Below are positions 31,602 through 42,816 of a DNA stretch of 64,000 nt, in pieces. The position numbers and the translations under genes are program-made. This DNA is from Tubulanus polymorphus (taxonomy: Eukaryota > Nemertea > Palaeonemertea > Tubulaniformes > Tubulanidae). The stretch lies in assembly GCF_964204645.1 (NCBI RefSeq), contig NC_134028.1, forward strand, positions 19,010,153 through 19,074,152, given 5' to 3'. Numbering within the stretch: the stretch's first letter is position 1; the number at the start of each line of letters is the position of its first letter. Below the pieces are notes generated by a model. That model was given only the letters and a program-made list of their open reading frames with translations, was not told the origin of the DNA and made no database searches.

Positions 31602-32847
31602 TTTTTAGCCCACTTGGGACTTTAGTCCCAGCGGGCTATTGCGTTTACTTTTCGTCCGTCGTCCGTAGACGGAATCCAGTTATTTTGGGAAGTTTTGAAG
31701 ACGCTTCAAGGTAATGTCTTGATATTTGGGTTACACATGTATCTACCCTAGACACATCTTCAGCCCAAAAACTGGCCCTGTCAGAATCAAGATGGCCGAC
31801 TGGCAGCCATTGTTGTTCGCCAAAATCAGCACTTTTTACACATTTTTGAACTTTTTGAGGGAAATTTTGAAGACGCTTTGATCAATTACGGATATATGTG
31901 AATCCCCCCAGGGCCCATCAACATTACAATAATTGGGTCGGTCGGACTCAACATGGCCGTCCTATGACCTTTTTAGTGCCCAAAAATGTTAATTTTGGCC
32001 CGAATTCTGAGTCCTGTAGCTTCCTACTGGTTTGCCATTTCTCATTACAATTTGTGATGGGTATTCTTTGGAAAGGGATGTTTTATACCTGAGACATGTA
32101 TTTTTCATCAGCCAATTATGACGCAATTGGCGGCCATCTTGGTGTCACCAGTACTCATTTGTAAGTGGGAAAAAGTTTTTCCACATTATATTGATACCTA
32201 AGCATATTTTGCTACCACAATCAATTAGAAAGTTGTAGCTCATAACGTGTTCTATGATTGTGGTGAGTTTCAAGGTTATTGGATTTCGTATATGGCCACC
32301 AGGGGGCGTTGAATAATACAATATCTTAGCATTTCTTTATTATATTCGTACCTATGCATATTTTGTAACCACAATCAATTGGAAAGTTGTAGCTCATGAC
32401 ATCATCTATGATTGTTGCGAGTTTTAAGGACATAAGTTTTTCTATATGGTCACCAGGGGGCGTTGAATAGTAGAATAACTTAGTATTTCCTTATTATATT
32501 GGTACCTAGGCATATTTTGTTACCATGATCAATTGGAAAGTTGTAGTTCATGACATGTTCTATGATTGCGGTGAGTTTCGAGGTCATTGGGTTTTGAATA
32601 TGGTCTCCAGGAGGCGTTGAATAGTAGAATGACTTAGTATTTCCATATTAAATTGGTAACGAGGCATATTTTGTTATCACAATCGATTACAAAATCGTAG
32701 CTGCTGACATGTTCTATGATTGTGGTGAGTTTCAAGGTCATTGGTTTTTGTAAATGGTCACCAGGGTGCGTTGAATGTTGAAATTGTTAGATTGTTGAGC
32801 ATTTGAAACCACTTCCCAAGTGGGCATGGTGTCCCTGGACCCCTAGT
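31602..32847 (+). repeat. 1.25-kb non-coding repeat family, copy A
   Basis: It begins 'TTTTTAGCCCACTTGGGACT' with a built-in hairpin (TAGCCC...GGGCTA) and ends '...TCCCAAGTGGGCATGG' then 'GGACCCC'. The short motif GCCCACTTGGGA near the start is inverted near the end. The 3' half holds about four diverged ~153-bp subrepeats, each with 'CACCAGGGGGCGTTGAAT'. No ORF is conserved between copies. Full relatives lie at 37592-38853 and 47466-48701. It interrupts a piggyBac gene, so it was mobile or copied after that insertion. Confidence 0.88.
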
Positions 32848-32849
32848 TT

Positions 32850-34058
32850 CTAATCTTATTGGCCATCGGCCAGATCCATCCTTCTGCACGTCAGTGACAG
32901 GGGCAGTTCGAATCCGCTTGGGGGGTTTAGGGGACCTTTCATCATCGAGGGGTCTTCCCCTCTTTCTCTGATCATTAACTCCAATGAGTGCTTGGGCAAC
33001 CTTTGCTTGGAAATGCCTATTGCACATAACATTTTTTGTAGGCACACCCAGCAAACGACACTCACCGCGGTACAAAAGCCACGCGTTTACAACTGCAATC
33101 ATCACACTATGCCAAAATAAATAGAGATACCACCTCCTAGATTTGATTGGGTATTTATATAACGCAGTACAAGCATCTAGTAGATCAACTCCCCCCATAT
33201 ATGAATTGTACATCTTGATAATGTTTGGGCGTTCGATCGGTATGTATGTCTTCTGAGATTTATCTCAGCGCTGAACCTGGTCTATTGGTTCAACCCCTAC
33301 AAATATTGAAATTATTGTCACACAGTTGTTGTCAGCCCACTTCACAGCAACAATATTTGAATTTGTATCAACAACCTCTTCATACGACCCTCTTCCCCTT
33401 TTGAATTTGTATCAACAACCTCTTCATACGACCCTCTTCCCCTTTTGAGCAGTATCTTGTCATCACACAATGTACATCGGGGAAGGCGATTTTTACGTAC
33501 TGTACCAATGAAATGAATACCCATGGTATTCAGGGTGGCTACTAATGCTAGACCAGTAAAATAATTGTCTGCAAATACCTTGTAATTGCTGTTCGCAGGC
33601 AGAGTGCTACTCAGTTTTACAACAACATCACCCCCAACTCCAAGAGCAGAGCGTGTTCCCCCACCACCTTGGTACACGTCGAAATCACACAGTATACCAG
33701 AAGTGCCAGTACGTGCCCACATTTTGAGACCCCATTTATGAGGCTTGTTTTTTATATACTGTCTTATAGAGCTGTACCTCCCTTTGAACAGCACCATTAT
33801 TTCGTCTATAGAGTTATATTCTTCTGGCTCAACAGTAAGACAATTTTCTCGCAACAGGTTTAGCCACGGTCGAATTTTCCAAACCTTGTCTTTTTTCACT
33901 TCCTCACTAGCATTTAGATTATCAGCAAAGTGCAGCATAGTAACTAAGAACCGAAACCTCTCCCTACTCATTGTATCTGCAACAGGCGAAAATCTGGTTT
34001 CAGTCTCCCAATACATGCGCACACCAGGCATTTTTACTAATCCCATCAACAGATACAT
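32850..34058 (-). pseudogene. piggyBac (family 2) transposase, catalytic core
   Basis: Two frames, 34058-33342 and 33213-32850, hold the DDE_Tnp_1_7 domain. Catalytic aspartates are in 'SIDEIMVLFKGR', 'FADNYFTGL' and 'GGVDLLDA'. 'LFWHSVMIAVVNAWLLYR' and 'GRPLDDERSPKPPKR' follow. A 44-base exact tandem duplication (33360-33447) shifts the frame by two and destroys the link between them; a further stretch near 33220-33340 is in shifted frames. The transposase cuts and pastes at TTAA sites. This copy is inactive. Confidence 0.92.
33360..33447. repeat. 44-bp exact tandem duplication within transposase
   Basis: 'GAATTTGTATCAACAACCTC' and the next 24 bases occur twice in a row. Since 44 is not a multiple of three, the duplication is the probable inactivating lesion. 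Confidence 0.92.
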
Positions 34059-34215
34059 GCCGATTAGTTTTTCAAGTTCCTTTATAGACAGGTTAGCTAT
34101 AGTTCCTTTTTTTGAAGGGAGTTCTCATTTGAACACTGTACAACTAACCGCAACATATCGTCTGTTATGAATTTACAGAAGTATTTATACGGCGAAGATA
34201 ATGCATCTGGTTCTG

Positions 34216-34497
34216 TCAGGGGATTACCTCGGAAAATTGCATCCGGTGGATCAAATTTTTTTGCGCCATCGTGGGGGATTCGTCCACATCATTTAACAGA
34301 TTATTCACAAAGTTCGCTAGGGGTTCATCATCTGAAGAGTCAAATCCATCTGAGTCTTCATTTATGTCCTGGTTAGGTTCAGGTCCATAGTCTTCTTCAT
34401 CACCAGTTTCTTCAGACAATTCTTCGAGGTCGCTGTCATTTCCGTCACTGAGTGCCTCTAGGACATCAACAATTTGTAGCTTTTTTCTTCTTTCCAT
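34216..34497 (-). pseudogene. piggyBac (family 2) transposase N-terminus
   Basis: A 93-residue frame beginning MERRKKLQIVDVLEALSD, then an acidic D/E/S-rich tract. The next frames (about 34200-34059) lead into the catalytic core. The acidic N-terminus is standard for this family. The start codon is plausible because no similarity extends upstream. Confidence 0.8.
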
Positions 34498-34499
34498 AA

Positions 34500-35052
34500 C
34501 CAGGACCTATAAAATAATGATAAGATAAATGTAAAAAAATGAAACTTCAAAAAGAGGGAGCATGGATGATAAGTTACAATGGATGGTACCCTTTTGTCAA
34601 ACCATCAATCGAATTCAAACGATGAATGACAGAGAGGCAAAACATGGGTCACATTTAAATATTCCAATAGCGGAATGCTAGTGAAAAAATTGTCAAAATA
34701 GACTTGATGATTTTTATCAACTAGGTCTGAACACAGAGAGATGACAATTTCCTCTCCAAGGCCTACATATCCAGGTCTTCATCATGATCATCAGTGTTAT
34801 CCTGCCCAGAGGTACCCTTACCTGTTGCCATCTTTAGGTCACGGTCTCCGGATGATGACGGATTACTGAACTCAAATATACGAGAGGAACAAAGACACCA
34901 ACACATTAACGACTGTGTCCATTGAGAGAGAGAACAAAGAGAGTTTTTATTTTACCAATATAGCGTTAGGTGGCAGCACTTCTCATAGTACCATCTTTAC
35001 ATATACAGTGTTGCACAAAACAATACATGTACAATAATACAGAAACATGAGT
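34500..35052. other. Non-coding stretch
   Basis: AT-rich. A short minus-strand frame at about 34833-34765 starts with ATG and is acidic (TDDHDEDLDM), possibly another piggyBac N-terminal relic, but it is too short to support. Confidence 0.4.
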
Positions 35053-35057
35053 TTATA

Positions 35058-35638
35058 TTATATCATTACCTTGATACACATCAAACTTAGATATATATCC
35101 ATCAGGGTCAGCCCTCATCCACAGTTTGTAGCCCGTTTTGATGGGTTTCATAGGATTATACTGTTTGATTGAGTGGCGCCCTTTGAACCTTTTCATGCTT
35201 TCATCTATACTAAACCTTCTAGAGACATTGTACAACTTCACAAAATTCTGATTTACTGCACTAATCAGTGGTCTCAACTTGAACAACTTGTCAGTATTGT
35301 TTTCGGGAATCTCGCTATTGTCGTTAACATGCAAATTAGATAGGATCTGGGCAAATCTGTTCCTAGGCATGACAGATGACACATATGGCACTCCCAAATC
35401 AAAGTCTGTTTTCCAAAATCCATCCAGCTGGGAAGTACGTGGTATCCCATAACTATGTTGACTCCCATAAAACCATACAGTTCCTCTTGCGTTATTGGCG
35501 ATATATGTCGGTCTTTCTGATTTATATACAAGTTTGTTTGGAAAAGTATATCATTGCAAAGTGGCTCATCCATGTATTTCAGAAATATACTTCCATGTGT
35601 TTCATTCGCTGTGTAATAACCAGGTACTGGGCCTGAAA
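35058..35638 (-). pseudogene. piggyBac-like transposase fragment (family 3), exon-like
   Basis: Frames 35573-35274 and 35397-35053 overlap with a one-base shift near 35425. 'PITQEELYGFMGVNIVMGYH', 'VPYVSSVMPRNRFAQI' and 'FSIDESMKRFKGRHSIKQY' come from the first part of the catalytic domain, with one catalytic D. On the minus strand the fragment is preceded by 'TATATCTTTCAG' and followed after 'VYQG' by 'GTAATG', so both ends look like splice sites. It may be one exon of an intron-bearing piggyBac-derived gene, or a plain fragment. Confidence 0.78.
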
Positions 35639-35639
35639 G

Positions 35640-36070
35640 ATATAAAGAAGGCCAACAAATTCAGTGATGCCCCTAGGATCTGAGAAGGGCTCAACTTCAT
35701 TGCAGGAAAAAGGTCACTGAGGCACAATTTTCAGGTTTTGAAGGCAACCTTATGCATGATTTTCATGCTTCAAGGGCAGGGAAAACTTGAAAATTTGAAT
35801 AAAATGAAAGAACAAGTAGGTAATAGTGGCTAGTTCTCATTTATACAGCATGGCACCACCAAGGGTGTTTTTGGGGCACACAGGTAGCTAAAAATGGGGC
35901 AGGGCAGCCTGCACCCTCTTTTGGCCTAAGCAGATCTAAGGACATCACATGCATTGTGTATAGATTATTTATAGAAATACATTCATGATGTAATATAATT
36001 TGTAGGTAAAATTAATCCTTGCCTTCTGGAGAATTGAAAGCTAGTTGAACACGTTACATCTCCTTTTTCT
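35640..36070. other. Non-coding stretch
   Basis: Nothing recognisable; it may be intron if the flanking exon-like pieces belonged to genes. Confidence 0.35.
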
Positions 36071-36077
36071 ACCAAAA

Positions 36078-36617
36078 TCATAGTGCCACTTCTAGAAGAG
36101 ACTTCAATTGTGGTAAAGTTATCTTTTCTGTCTTGTCACCAATGTCCTTCAAAGATTCTAGTATACGTTTCAGTTCGACTTCAGTGATCGGATCATCAGG
36201 CTTATCACGTTTCTGTATGAAGTCCTCCAAGAATTTAACTTTTTCAATTTTATTCAATTGCTTTTTATTCTTTTTTGACTGAGAGGTCGATGGCTTGGGT
36301 ACGGACTTCTTCTTCTTTGACTTAGAGGTTGACGGCTTGGGTACAGTCTTTGCCGTTATTACGGGCCGACTAACTTCCTCTATCCAGTCAATTTTTCCAT
36401 TGCCGTTTTTGAATAGAACCTCCGGTTCTATCTTTCCAGTCAACCCCCCTTTATACCACCGTAGTTTTATAACTTCGTCATTTATTTCCATCACCTCGCC
36501 TATTTGAGGCCAGTAATCTGCATATTTTGCCATGTCTAATAAACACAAATTGCCAACTACCATTTCTCTTTCAACATCTTTGATCGTTGAAGTTCCGGAT
36601 TTCTTGCCAATTACAAC
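36078..36617 (-). CDS. Unrecognised ORF with Tudor/SH3-like segment, possible terminal exon
   Basis: The open frame runs from a possible acceptor (TTTGAAATTGTAG at about 36618) to a stop at 36078; the first ATG gives 161 residues. 'WPQIGEVMEINDEVIKLRWY' followed by an aromatic/basic stretch looks like a small beta-barrel (Tudor or chromo-barrel type), as found at the end of some transposon-linked proteins. A Lys/Ser-rich repeat follows ('KPSTSKSKKKKSVPKPSTSQ'), then a charged helical tail. I do not recognise the protein. The exon reading rests on the acceptor alone. Confidence 0.5.
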   Translation of the reverse strand, partial: VVIGKKSGTSTIKDVEREMVVGNLCLLDMAKYADYWPQIGEVMEINDEVIKLRWYKGGLTGKIEPEVLFKNGNGKIDWIEEVSRPVITAKTVPKPSTSKSKKKKSVPKPSTSQSKKNKKQLNKIEKVKFLEDFIQKRDKPDDPITEVELKRILESLKDIGDKTEKITLPQLKSLLEVAL

Positions 36618-36631
36618 CTACAATTTCAAAA

Positions 36632-36889
36632 TTAAACGTTATCAAGCAACTTATTACAGCACTCATTATATAATAGTAGTTCGTCAAAATTGATACCTTT
36701 TGAAAGTAAAGTAAATTTTTTAAGTATACTTTTAGCAGTTGTAGTTATTAAACTATGTTTATTGATGCGTGACTGGTTGACTTTCACCATACACTCGACG
36801 TCCAATAAATGAACAATGAACGATACGTAATTTTGACGCATTGTACTGCATCGCCATAGATGTAAGCAATAATAACTATTGGGCGTCAT
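36632..36889 (-). CDS. Unrecognised small ORF upstream of the barrel ORF
   Basis: An 85-residue frame on the same strand, ending 15 bases before the exon-like start at 36617. It is moderately hydrophobic at the start and Cys-containing, with no known domain. It may be part of the same degraded gene. Low support. Confidence 0.25.
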   Translation of the reverse strand: MTPNSYYCLHLWRCSTMRQNYVSFIVHLLDVECMVKVNQSRINKHSLITTTAKSILKKFTLLSKGINFDELLLYNECCNKLLDNV

Positions 36890-37563
36890 GTTTAGCTAGC
36901 TGATAAAAATATTGATGCGTAGAAATGTTGGTGCAATTCGCCTTGTAGAGAGGTGTTTCAACCCTTCAGGCCCATGTATCTACAAGCCTGTGTTTTCATT
37001 TGGTAGTTTTTCTAATAAAACTAAAGCACTCACTACAAAGTAAAAGCTTTTCCAGGTTAACCGATACGGTATGTAATATGTTAGTGTCAATTACATGCAC
37101 TTGTACAAAAGCGTCTGAAATAATATTTCGTAACATTTTATGTGTAGAAATCTAAAGAACTTGAATAGAAAATATACCGTGCTATTACAATCCCGAGACC
37201 AAGTTAATATGGTCGAAGTTTGGTTTGATCATATCCGGCACTCCAGAAGGAATTTTTCGAAGGAGGTGTCCAAATTTGTCTCCATCGGGTCCTTTGGTGG
37301 ATTTATTGGATGGAGTCAATATGCTCCATGACATCAGGGAAGTGCAAGGTTTGAGCATCTTGCACCCACATTTTTTCTGATTCGAAGATCCTGGTCACGG
37401 CATGATGTCAAAAGAATCAACTTGAAGCCTTGACTTCCGTATTACAACTAACTATGTATTTTATTCTTCAGTAAAAAGATACATCATTTAACTGCGCATG
37501 CGCTGGGGGATGGAGACGTGGATGACACCGGGTTATCTAATGTCTACTTTAACTTGACTTGAG
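36890..37563. other. Non-coding stretch
   Basis: No gene or repeat recognised. Confidence 0.35.
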
Positions 37564-39108
37564 AGCACATCAGGTGGCCTAGGTCAGTCAGTTTTTAGCC
37601 CACTTGGGACTTTAGTCCCAGCGGGCTATTGCGTTCACTTTTCATTCGTCCGTCCGTCCGTAGATGGTATCCAGTTATTTTGGGAAGTTTTGAAGGTGCT
37701 TCAATGTAATGTCTTGATATTTGGGTTACACATGTATCTACCCTAGACACATCTTCAGCCCAAAAAAATTGCCCTGTCAGAATCAAGATGACCGACTGGC
37801 AGCCATTGTTGGTCGCCAAAATCAGCACTTTTTACACATTTTTGAACTTTTTGAGGGAAATTTTGAAGACGTTTCGATCAGTTACCTTGATCGTTCGTAT
37901 ATATTTGAATCCCCCAAGAGCCCATCACCATAAGAAAAATTGGGTCGATCGGACTCAAGATGGTCGCATATGACCTTTTTAGTGCCCAAAAATGTCAATT
38001 TTGGCCAGAATTCTGAGTCCTGTAGCTTCCTACTTGTTTGCCATTTCTCATTGCAATTTGTGATGGGTATTCTTTGGAAAGGGATGTTTTATACCTGAGA
38101 CAGGTATTTTTGATCAGCCAATTATGGCGCAATTGGCGGCCATCTTGGTGTCATCAGTACTCATTCGTAGGTGGGAAAAAGTTTTTCCACATTATATTGA
38201 TACCTATTAAGCATAATTTGTTACCACAATCAATAAGAAAGTTGTAGCCCATAACATGTTCTATGATTTTGGTGAGTTTCAAAATCATTGGTTTTTGTAT
38301 GTGTCCACCAGGGGGCGTTGAATAATACAATAACTTAGTATTTCTATATTATATTTGTACCTATGCATATTTTGTTACCACAATCGATTGCAAAGTTGTA
38401 GCTCATGACATCGTCTATGATTGTGGTGAGTTTTAAGGACATAAGATATTCTATGTGGTCACCAGGGGGCGTTGAATAGTAGAATAACTTAGTATTTCCT
38501 TATTAGATTGGTGCCTAGGCATATTTTGTTACCATGATCAATTGCAAAGTTGTAGTTCATGACATGTTTCATGATTGTGGTGAGTTTCAAGATCATTGGG
38601 TTCTGCATATGGTCACCAGGGGACGTTGAATAGTAGAATAACTTAGTATTTCCATATTAAATTGGTAACGAGGCATATTTTGTTATCACAATCAATTAAA
38701 GATCATAGCTGCTGACATATTCTATGATTGTGGCGAGTTTCAAGGTCATTGGTTTTTGTATATGGTCACCAGGGGGCGTTGAATATTGAAATTGTGGCAT
38801 TGTTGAGCATTTGAAACCACTTCCCAAATGGGCATGGTGTACTTGGACCCCTAGTATTGGTACATACCTCATAAAAGTCTTAATAGGACCAGAAAAGACT
38901 GGCAGTTGGCCTAAAACATTTTTTAATCCATTTTAAACTGTATTGATGGATTGCAAAAAGACTGCATTTGAAGGGGTTGAAAAGAGAAAAGTGACTCCAT
39001 GATTTGAAATTTCAAAATCCTTGCCAACGTATAACAAATTTCAGTTGGTAGGCATATCATTATCCTTTAACAGGTGTGAACCACAAAAACTGACTGAGCT
39101 AGGCCACC
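37564..39108. mobile_element. DNA element with ~32-bp inverted ends, carrying repeat copy B
   Basis: 37564-37595 ('GGTGGCCTAGGTCAGTCAG' then TTTTT) is inverted at 39077-39108 ('AAAAACTGACTGAGCTAGG' then CCACC), with a few mismatches. Copy B of the 1.25-kb repeat starts immediately inside the left end, so it may have inserted there. The remaining inside sequence (38856-39076) has no ORF. Confidence 0.55.
37592..38853 (+). repeat. 1.25-kb non-coding repeat family, copy B
   Basis: Full-length relative of copy A, same orientation, with the same hairpin start, the same four ~153-bp subrepeats and the same 'GGACCCC' end. The start base is uncertain because it abuts an inverted repeat ending in TTTTT. 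Confidence 0.88.
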
Positions 39109-39636
39109 CGACGCTCAAGCAAATCAGACCTTTTCTAGTCTTATACATTATCAAACTCTTGATAAACATCTGATGACTGAAAACATGTATGTATAATCTG
39201 AACATAAGGAAATTCTAACAGGATTTACATTATTTTATAAATTTAGACCTCATTGAAGAAATGGGTAAGCTTTTTCAAATGCTCAGGACTAAGCTTTTCG
39301 CGAATTTCTGGACAAATTACTAACTTTTCTGGTACAAAATTTGGATGCTTCATATTGATGAATATCATGCAGATTTTTGGTCATTTTAATTTTTCCTGTA
39401 ACTGGGCAAGGGTAGGACCTGAAATCTAAATGCCGAATACAAAGATCATTAGGGTTCTCTTTTTCTTCTGGTGTAAAATTTGTTCAGCAACCATAGCAAA
39501 CCCTTCCGTGAAGAAATGTAAATTGGAAATCTTGAGGGGAATGTTGAGGTAGTTGTGGTTAAACGTTGCCTATTTCTCCTGTTCCAAGTGAATTTAATCG
39601 TATGTCCGATGTCGATATATTAAATAGATTACTGCG
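39109..39636. other. Non-coding stretch
   Basis: It may include the 3' untranslated part of the MULE-like gene next to it. No domain seen. Confidence 0.35.
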
Positions 39637-40773
39637 TCAAATGTTTGACTTATGCCATGTCAAGAAATGTGATAAAAGTTTCAATTTTTCTGCAACAGCA
39701 ATGCTATGTGAGCAAAAATAATGAAACTTGTATTGATTGCATTTACAGAAGCATTTGCTGTTCTTCAAAGAAAAAGTAACTTGATTATCTATAGCAGACG
39801 GCTCGCTAATAAGGCTATAGTTCAGTAATGAGCCATCGGTTGAAGGTGCTGGAAGAATAGCTGACAAATTTTTAAGTAAGGAGGATGCCTTTTAACATAC
39901 ACCCTTCAATATTGATTCGCTTACGCTAACGTTGTAGTGGGCTTTGGCTTGTTGAGGGGATACAGACAATGTTGCATTAAAGAAATTGCATGGATATTCA
40001 CCATGAAGAGCATGCATAGTGAGAGATCTAGCTTGAGATAAAAATTTCTCATCTACGTTCATATAAAAAAATGCAGGTTTTAATAAAAACTTACTAAATT
40101 CTTGCCTAACTTCAAAACTTTCCGATATACCGGCATATGCCTTTATTATCTCTTCGCGTTCGTCCAAGATTAATTGGTGTAAAGATTTTACGAATGCACA
40201 CAGACCCATTTCCCTTCTTTGCATCCAATTCCTTAACTTTGCATTTGTACTTTCCTAACTGTTTGTATAAAATTTCGGAGGGGACGCTCCAAGTCCTGCA
40301 TTAGTCCGGACGTCCTGGAGAATACTTTTCTTAATCATATCTGATTTTGATTTCATATACTTGATAAATGAACTCATTTTACCAGTAAGCTCCCAAACAC
40401 TAACTAATTCCGTCAGTTTGATGTCGAATTCTTTTACCGAACAGTCAGTTAGTCCAGGTGAATGTTTATCGCCAAATACTTGAAACAATACATTAGCTTT
40501 AGTTACAGAATCAACATTTTTTAATTGATCTTTCACATTGGCCTCAAAATGACGTGTGTAACGTAAATGTATAGCACCAGTAAAAAATTTGTGTGCAGCG
40601 TTGCTAAAATTTGTTTCGCCATCTGTACCAAATGCTGCGACATTTACTATTTTGTCATTTGCTTTCATCATTGACTGAAATAACTGACTGTATGACTCAT
40701 TTGTTTTATCATAATGGATAAGAACGGGTCCAGTAAAAATTGGGCTCTTTCCTGTCTTCTTGAGTGTGATCAT
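39637..40773 (-). pseudogene. MULE-like transposase with SWIM zinc finger
   Basis: Three minus-strand frames in order. 40773-40255 holds the transposase core: 'SPIFTGPVLIHYDKTNESY', 'VAAFGTDGETNFSNAA' and 'FFTGAIHLRYTRHFEANV', which match the middle and end of a MULE DDE domain. 40224-39892 is the helical linker. 39867-39637 carries 'CFCKCNQYKFHYFCSHSIAV', a SWIM finger. Frame breaks lie near 40240 and 39880. The N-terminal zinc/FLYWCH-type part and the first catalytic D are not visible. Host genes of this type exist, but the breaks suggest a dead copy. Confidence 0.75.
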
Positions 40774-40940
40774 GAGATGATCTCTAGAGTGTGATCGAAA
40801 CGTTGTGTCTTTTAAAATCTTTGACTTAATAATTTCTTGATTTTTAAACTACATGTAGTAATTTGTATATAGTGGGTTTTTAACATTTATCATCAACTTA
40901 ACATTCAACTCAAAAGCTACAAACAATGAAACAATGAACA
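40774..40940. other. Short non-coding spacer
   Basis: AT-rich sequence with no feature seen. Confidence 0.3.
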
Positions 40941-40985
40941 CCTACAACAACTAAAGGGATTCAGAATCCTTTTAGTTGTTGCAGG
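40941..40985. repeat. 21-bp hairpin
   Basis: CCTACAACAACTAAAGG... pairs with ...CCTTTTAGTTGTTGCAGG with two mismatches around a 3-base loop (CAG). Confidence 0.88.
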
Positions 40986-42500
40986 TATCATTCTACCTTA
41001 CTGATGCCTTGTACATGTACCTACATTCATTAAAATGTTTGTGATATGTTACCCCTTTGGCATTTTCAGGAATTTTGCTCGTATAGTACATTCATTCATT
41101 TAATTGACAAGACTAAATTTAAAAATTTATCAAAACATCGCAAATAAAGTTATCATCCATTGCATTAATAAATGGAATAGAGCAAACTTATATTCACCTT
41201 TAGTTCAAGGTCTAATTGTAAACTTATTAAAGGCTACCAACTATTACTGATCATTGGCATTTTTGCAATTAAGACGAGTCTTTATACCATAATAACAACT
41301 ATAATGTGACTATGCCAAATATGACTCCCCTGGTTGAGCAAACATTGAAGGGGAAATAAAGACAGGTAACAAAAATATTGCATACTTCATAAACAGCAGT
41401 TTACTTAAATGTTTATTTAGTTTGTAAGAATTATTGGTTTCAGTCAAACACAGATAAACCTGTCTATGATCTCACATTCTATTGTATTTGATTGTAAACC
41501 ATGACGTAAGTAGTAAACTGATGGATTTTTTCTTAATTAATGCCGACTGTTGAAACTATGATGACATTTTGATAGCATCTTCCATGCCTTTCAATTTATA
41601 CCAGTAACTGCATCTGCAAGCGCATCAACCTACTATCAACGTTTATGAAACGTTGAACTAGATGTTTAATTTTGATTGATTTTAAGTTTAAAATGAAAGT
41701 TGAGCTGACGTAATTTATAGATATTGAATCAATGTTGTGTTGATAACATTGAAAATACGTCACGGTTCTACGTGGAATCAATGTTGAAAGCGAATATTGA
41801 ATTTAGGTTGAAATTAATGTTGACCTGACGTCAGTTTACAACCTTCATTAAACGTTGATAAGAAGTTGAAATAGAGGTCACATGTCCACGTTGAAAAGAT
41901 GTTGAAGATAACTACTGACAAAACAAGCTGAAATTATTTTTAAAATTGTTTATTGAAAAACGATTAATCATGTTCATAGATTTACAGGCATCCATTGTCG
42001 AGGCACCCGTGAGTTTACAAAAATCAACAAACCTAACAAAAAATACTGAAAATGGTTGAGCAAGTCGATTTTTTACTCTAAATACAAAGTTCATCTTTTA
42101 CCATGAGACAATAATGTGATACTGTATTCCCTGATTTTAGCAAGATACTTCAAAATTCCCTTATCTGTGGACAGCTCATGCTTAGATAATTCAAAATGAA
42201 GTACGAACATTACTTTTCACTATCTGACATACTAATCGAGAGAGCAATATTCCTTTGATAATAAGAGGCTTTTGCACAACTACATGTTCCCATCCAACAA
42301 AATCTAAAATCAACTGAATGGTTTATCATCAACTGTTTCAAAATTATGAAACAATATTGGTGTCCCTATATATGGTGCATACTTTAAGTGGCTTTACATG
42401 TGAGTAAGAGGAACTGTACCTCAGTTCAAACACTACTTGTGTAAAGAGTCTATCGTGCAAGTCTATTGTGCCTTACTGCCACCTTTCATGTAGCGCGTTC
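40986..42500. other. Non-coding stretch with loosely repeated 'CGTTGA' motifs
   Basis: 41640-41900 holds many copies of CGTTGA, TGTTGA and 'GACGT' in both orientations, suggesting a decayed tandem or foldback repeat. 42420-42500 belongs to a dispersed repeat also seen at 43618-43720. No gene. Confidence 0.5.
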
Positions 42501-42501
42501 G

Positions 42502-42714
42502 ATTATCTTCTCCCAGTAAGTCTGGGTATACCCGGGAATCACTTGGATGCGTTTGATTTATCCGTCACGTGGTAGTTTGGGCTTCCCAGGGGAAGTTTAA
42601 GTAACCTGCTCCGAGTGTCTCTCATTTTAAACTTCCCTGGGGGAGCCCAAACTATCACGTGACGGATAAATGGATCCCCAGGGATATACCCAGACTTATT
42701 CGGAGAAGATAATG
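42502..42714. mobile_element. Foldback MITE, ~213 bp
   Basis: Arms of about 90-95 bases pair with each other around a ~25-base loop (42602-42626). The ends read ATTATCTTCTCC and GGAGAAGATAAT. The inner arms contain 'TATCCGTCACGTG' and its complement. It interrupts a dispersed repeat that is uninterrupted at 43618-43760. Confidence 0.88.
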
Positions 42715-42816
42715 GAATGCACTCATAGTGCATACTTTAGGTGGCTCGACATTGTCTGTTCCACATCTTTTTCAATGCAGTTTATAAAAATTAAAAACAA
42801 AACATTATTGAAAACA

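Larger units (their letters stand above)
31109..34497 (-). mobile_element. piggyBac-like element (family 2) with a nested insertion
   Basis: A TTAA at 31109-31112 followed by CCTTCTAGAGCCC is a plausible 3' terminus in piggyBac style. The transposase runs on the minus strand from 34497 and is split by the 1.25-kb repeat at 31602-32847. No matching right TIR was found, so the upper boundary is simply the transposase start. Confidence 0.6.
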
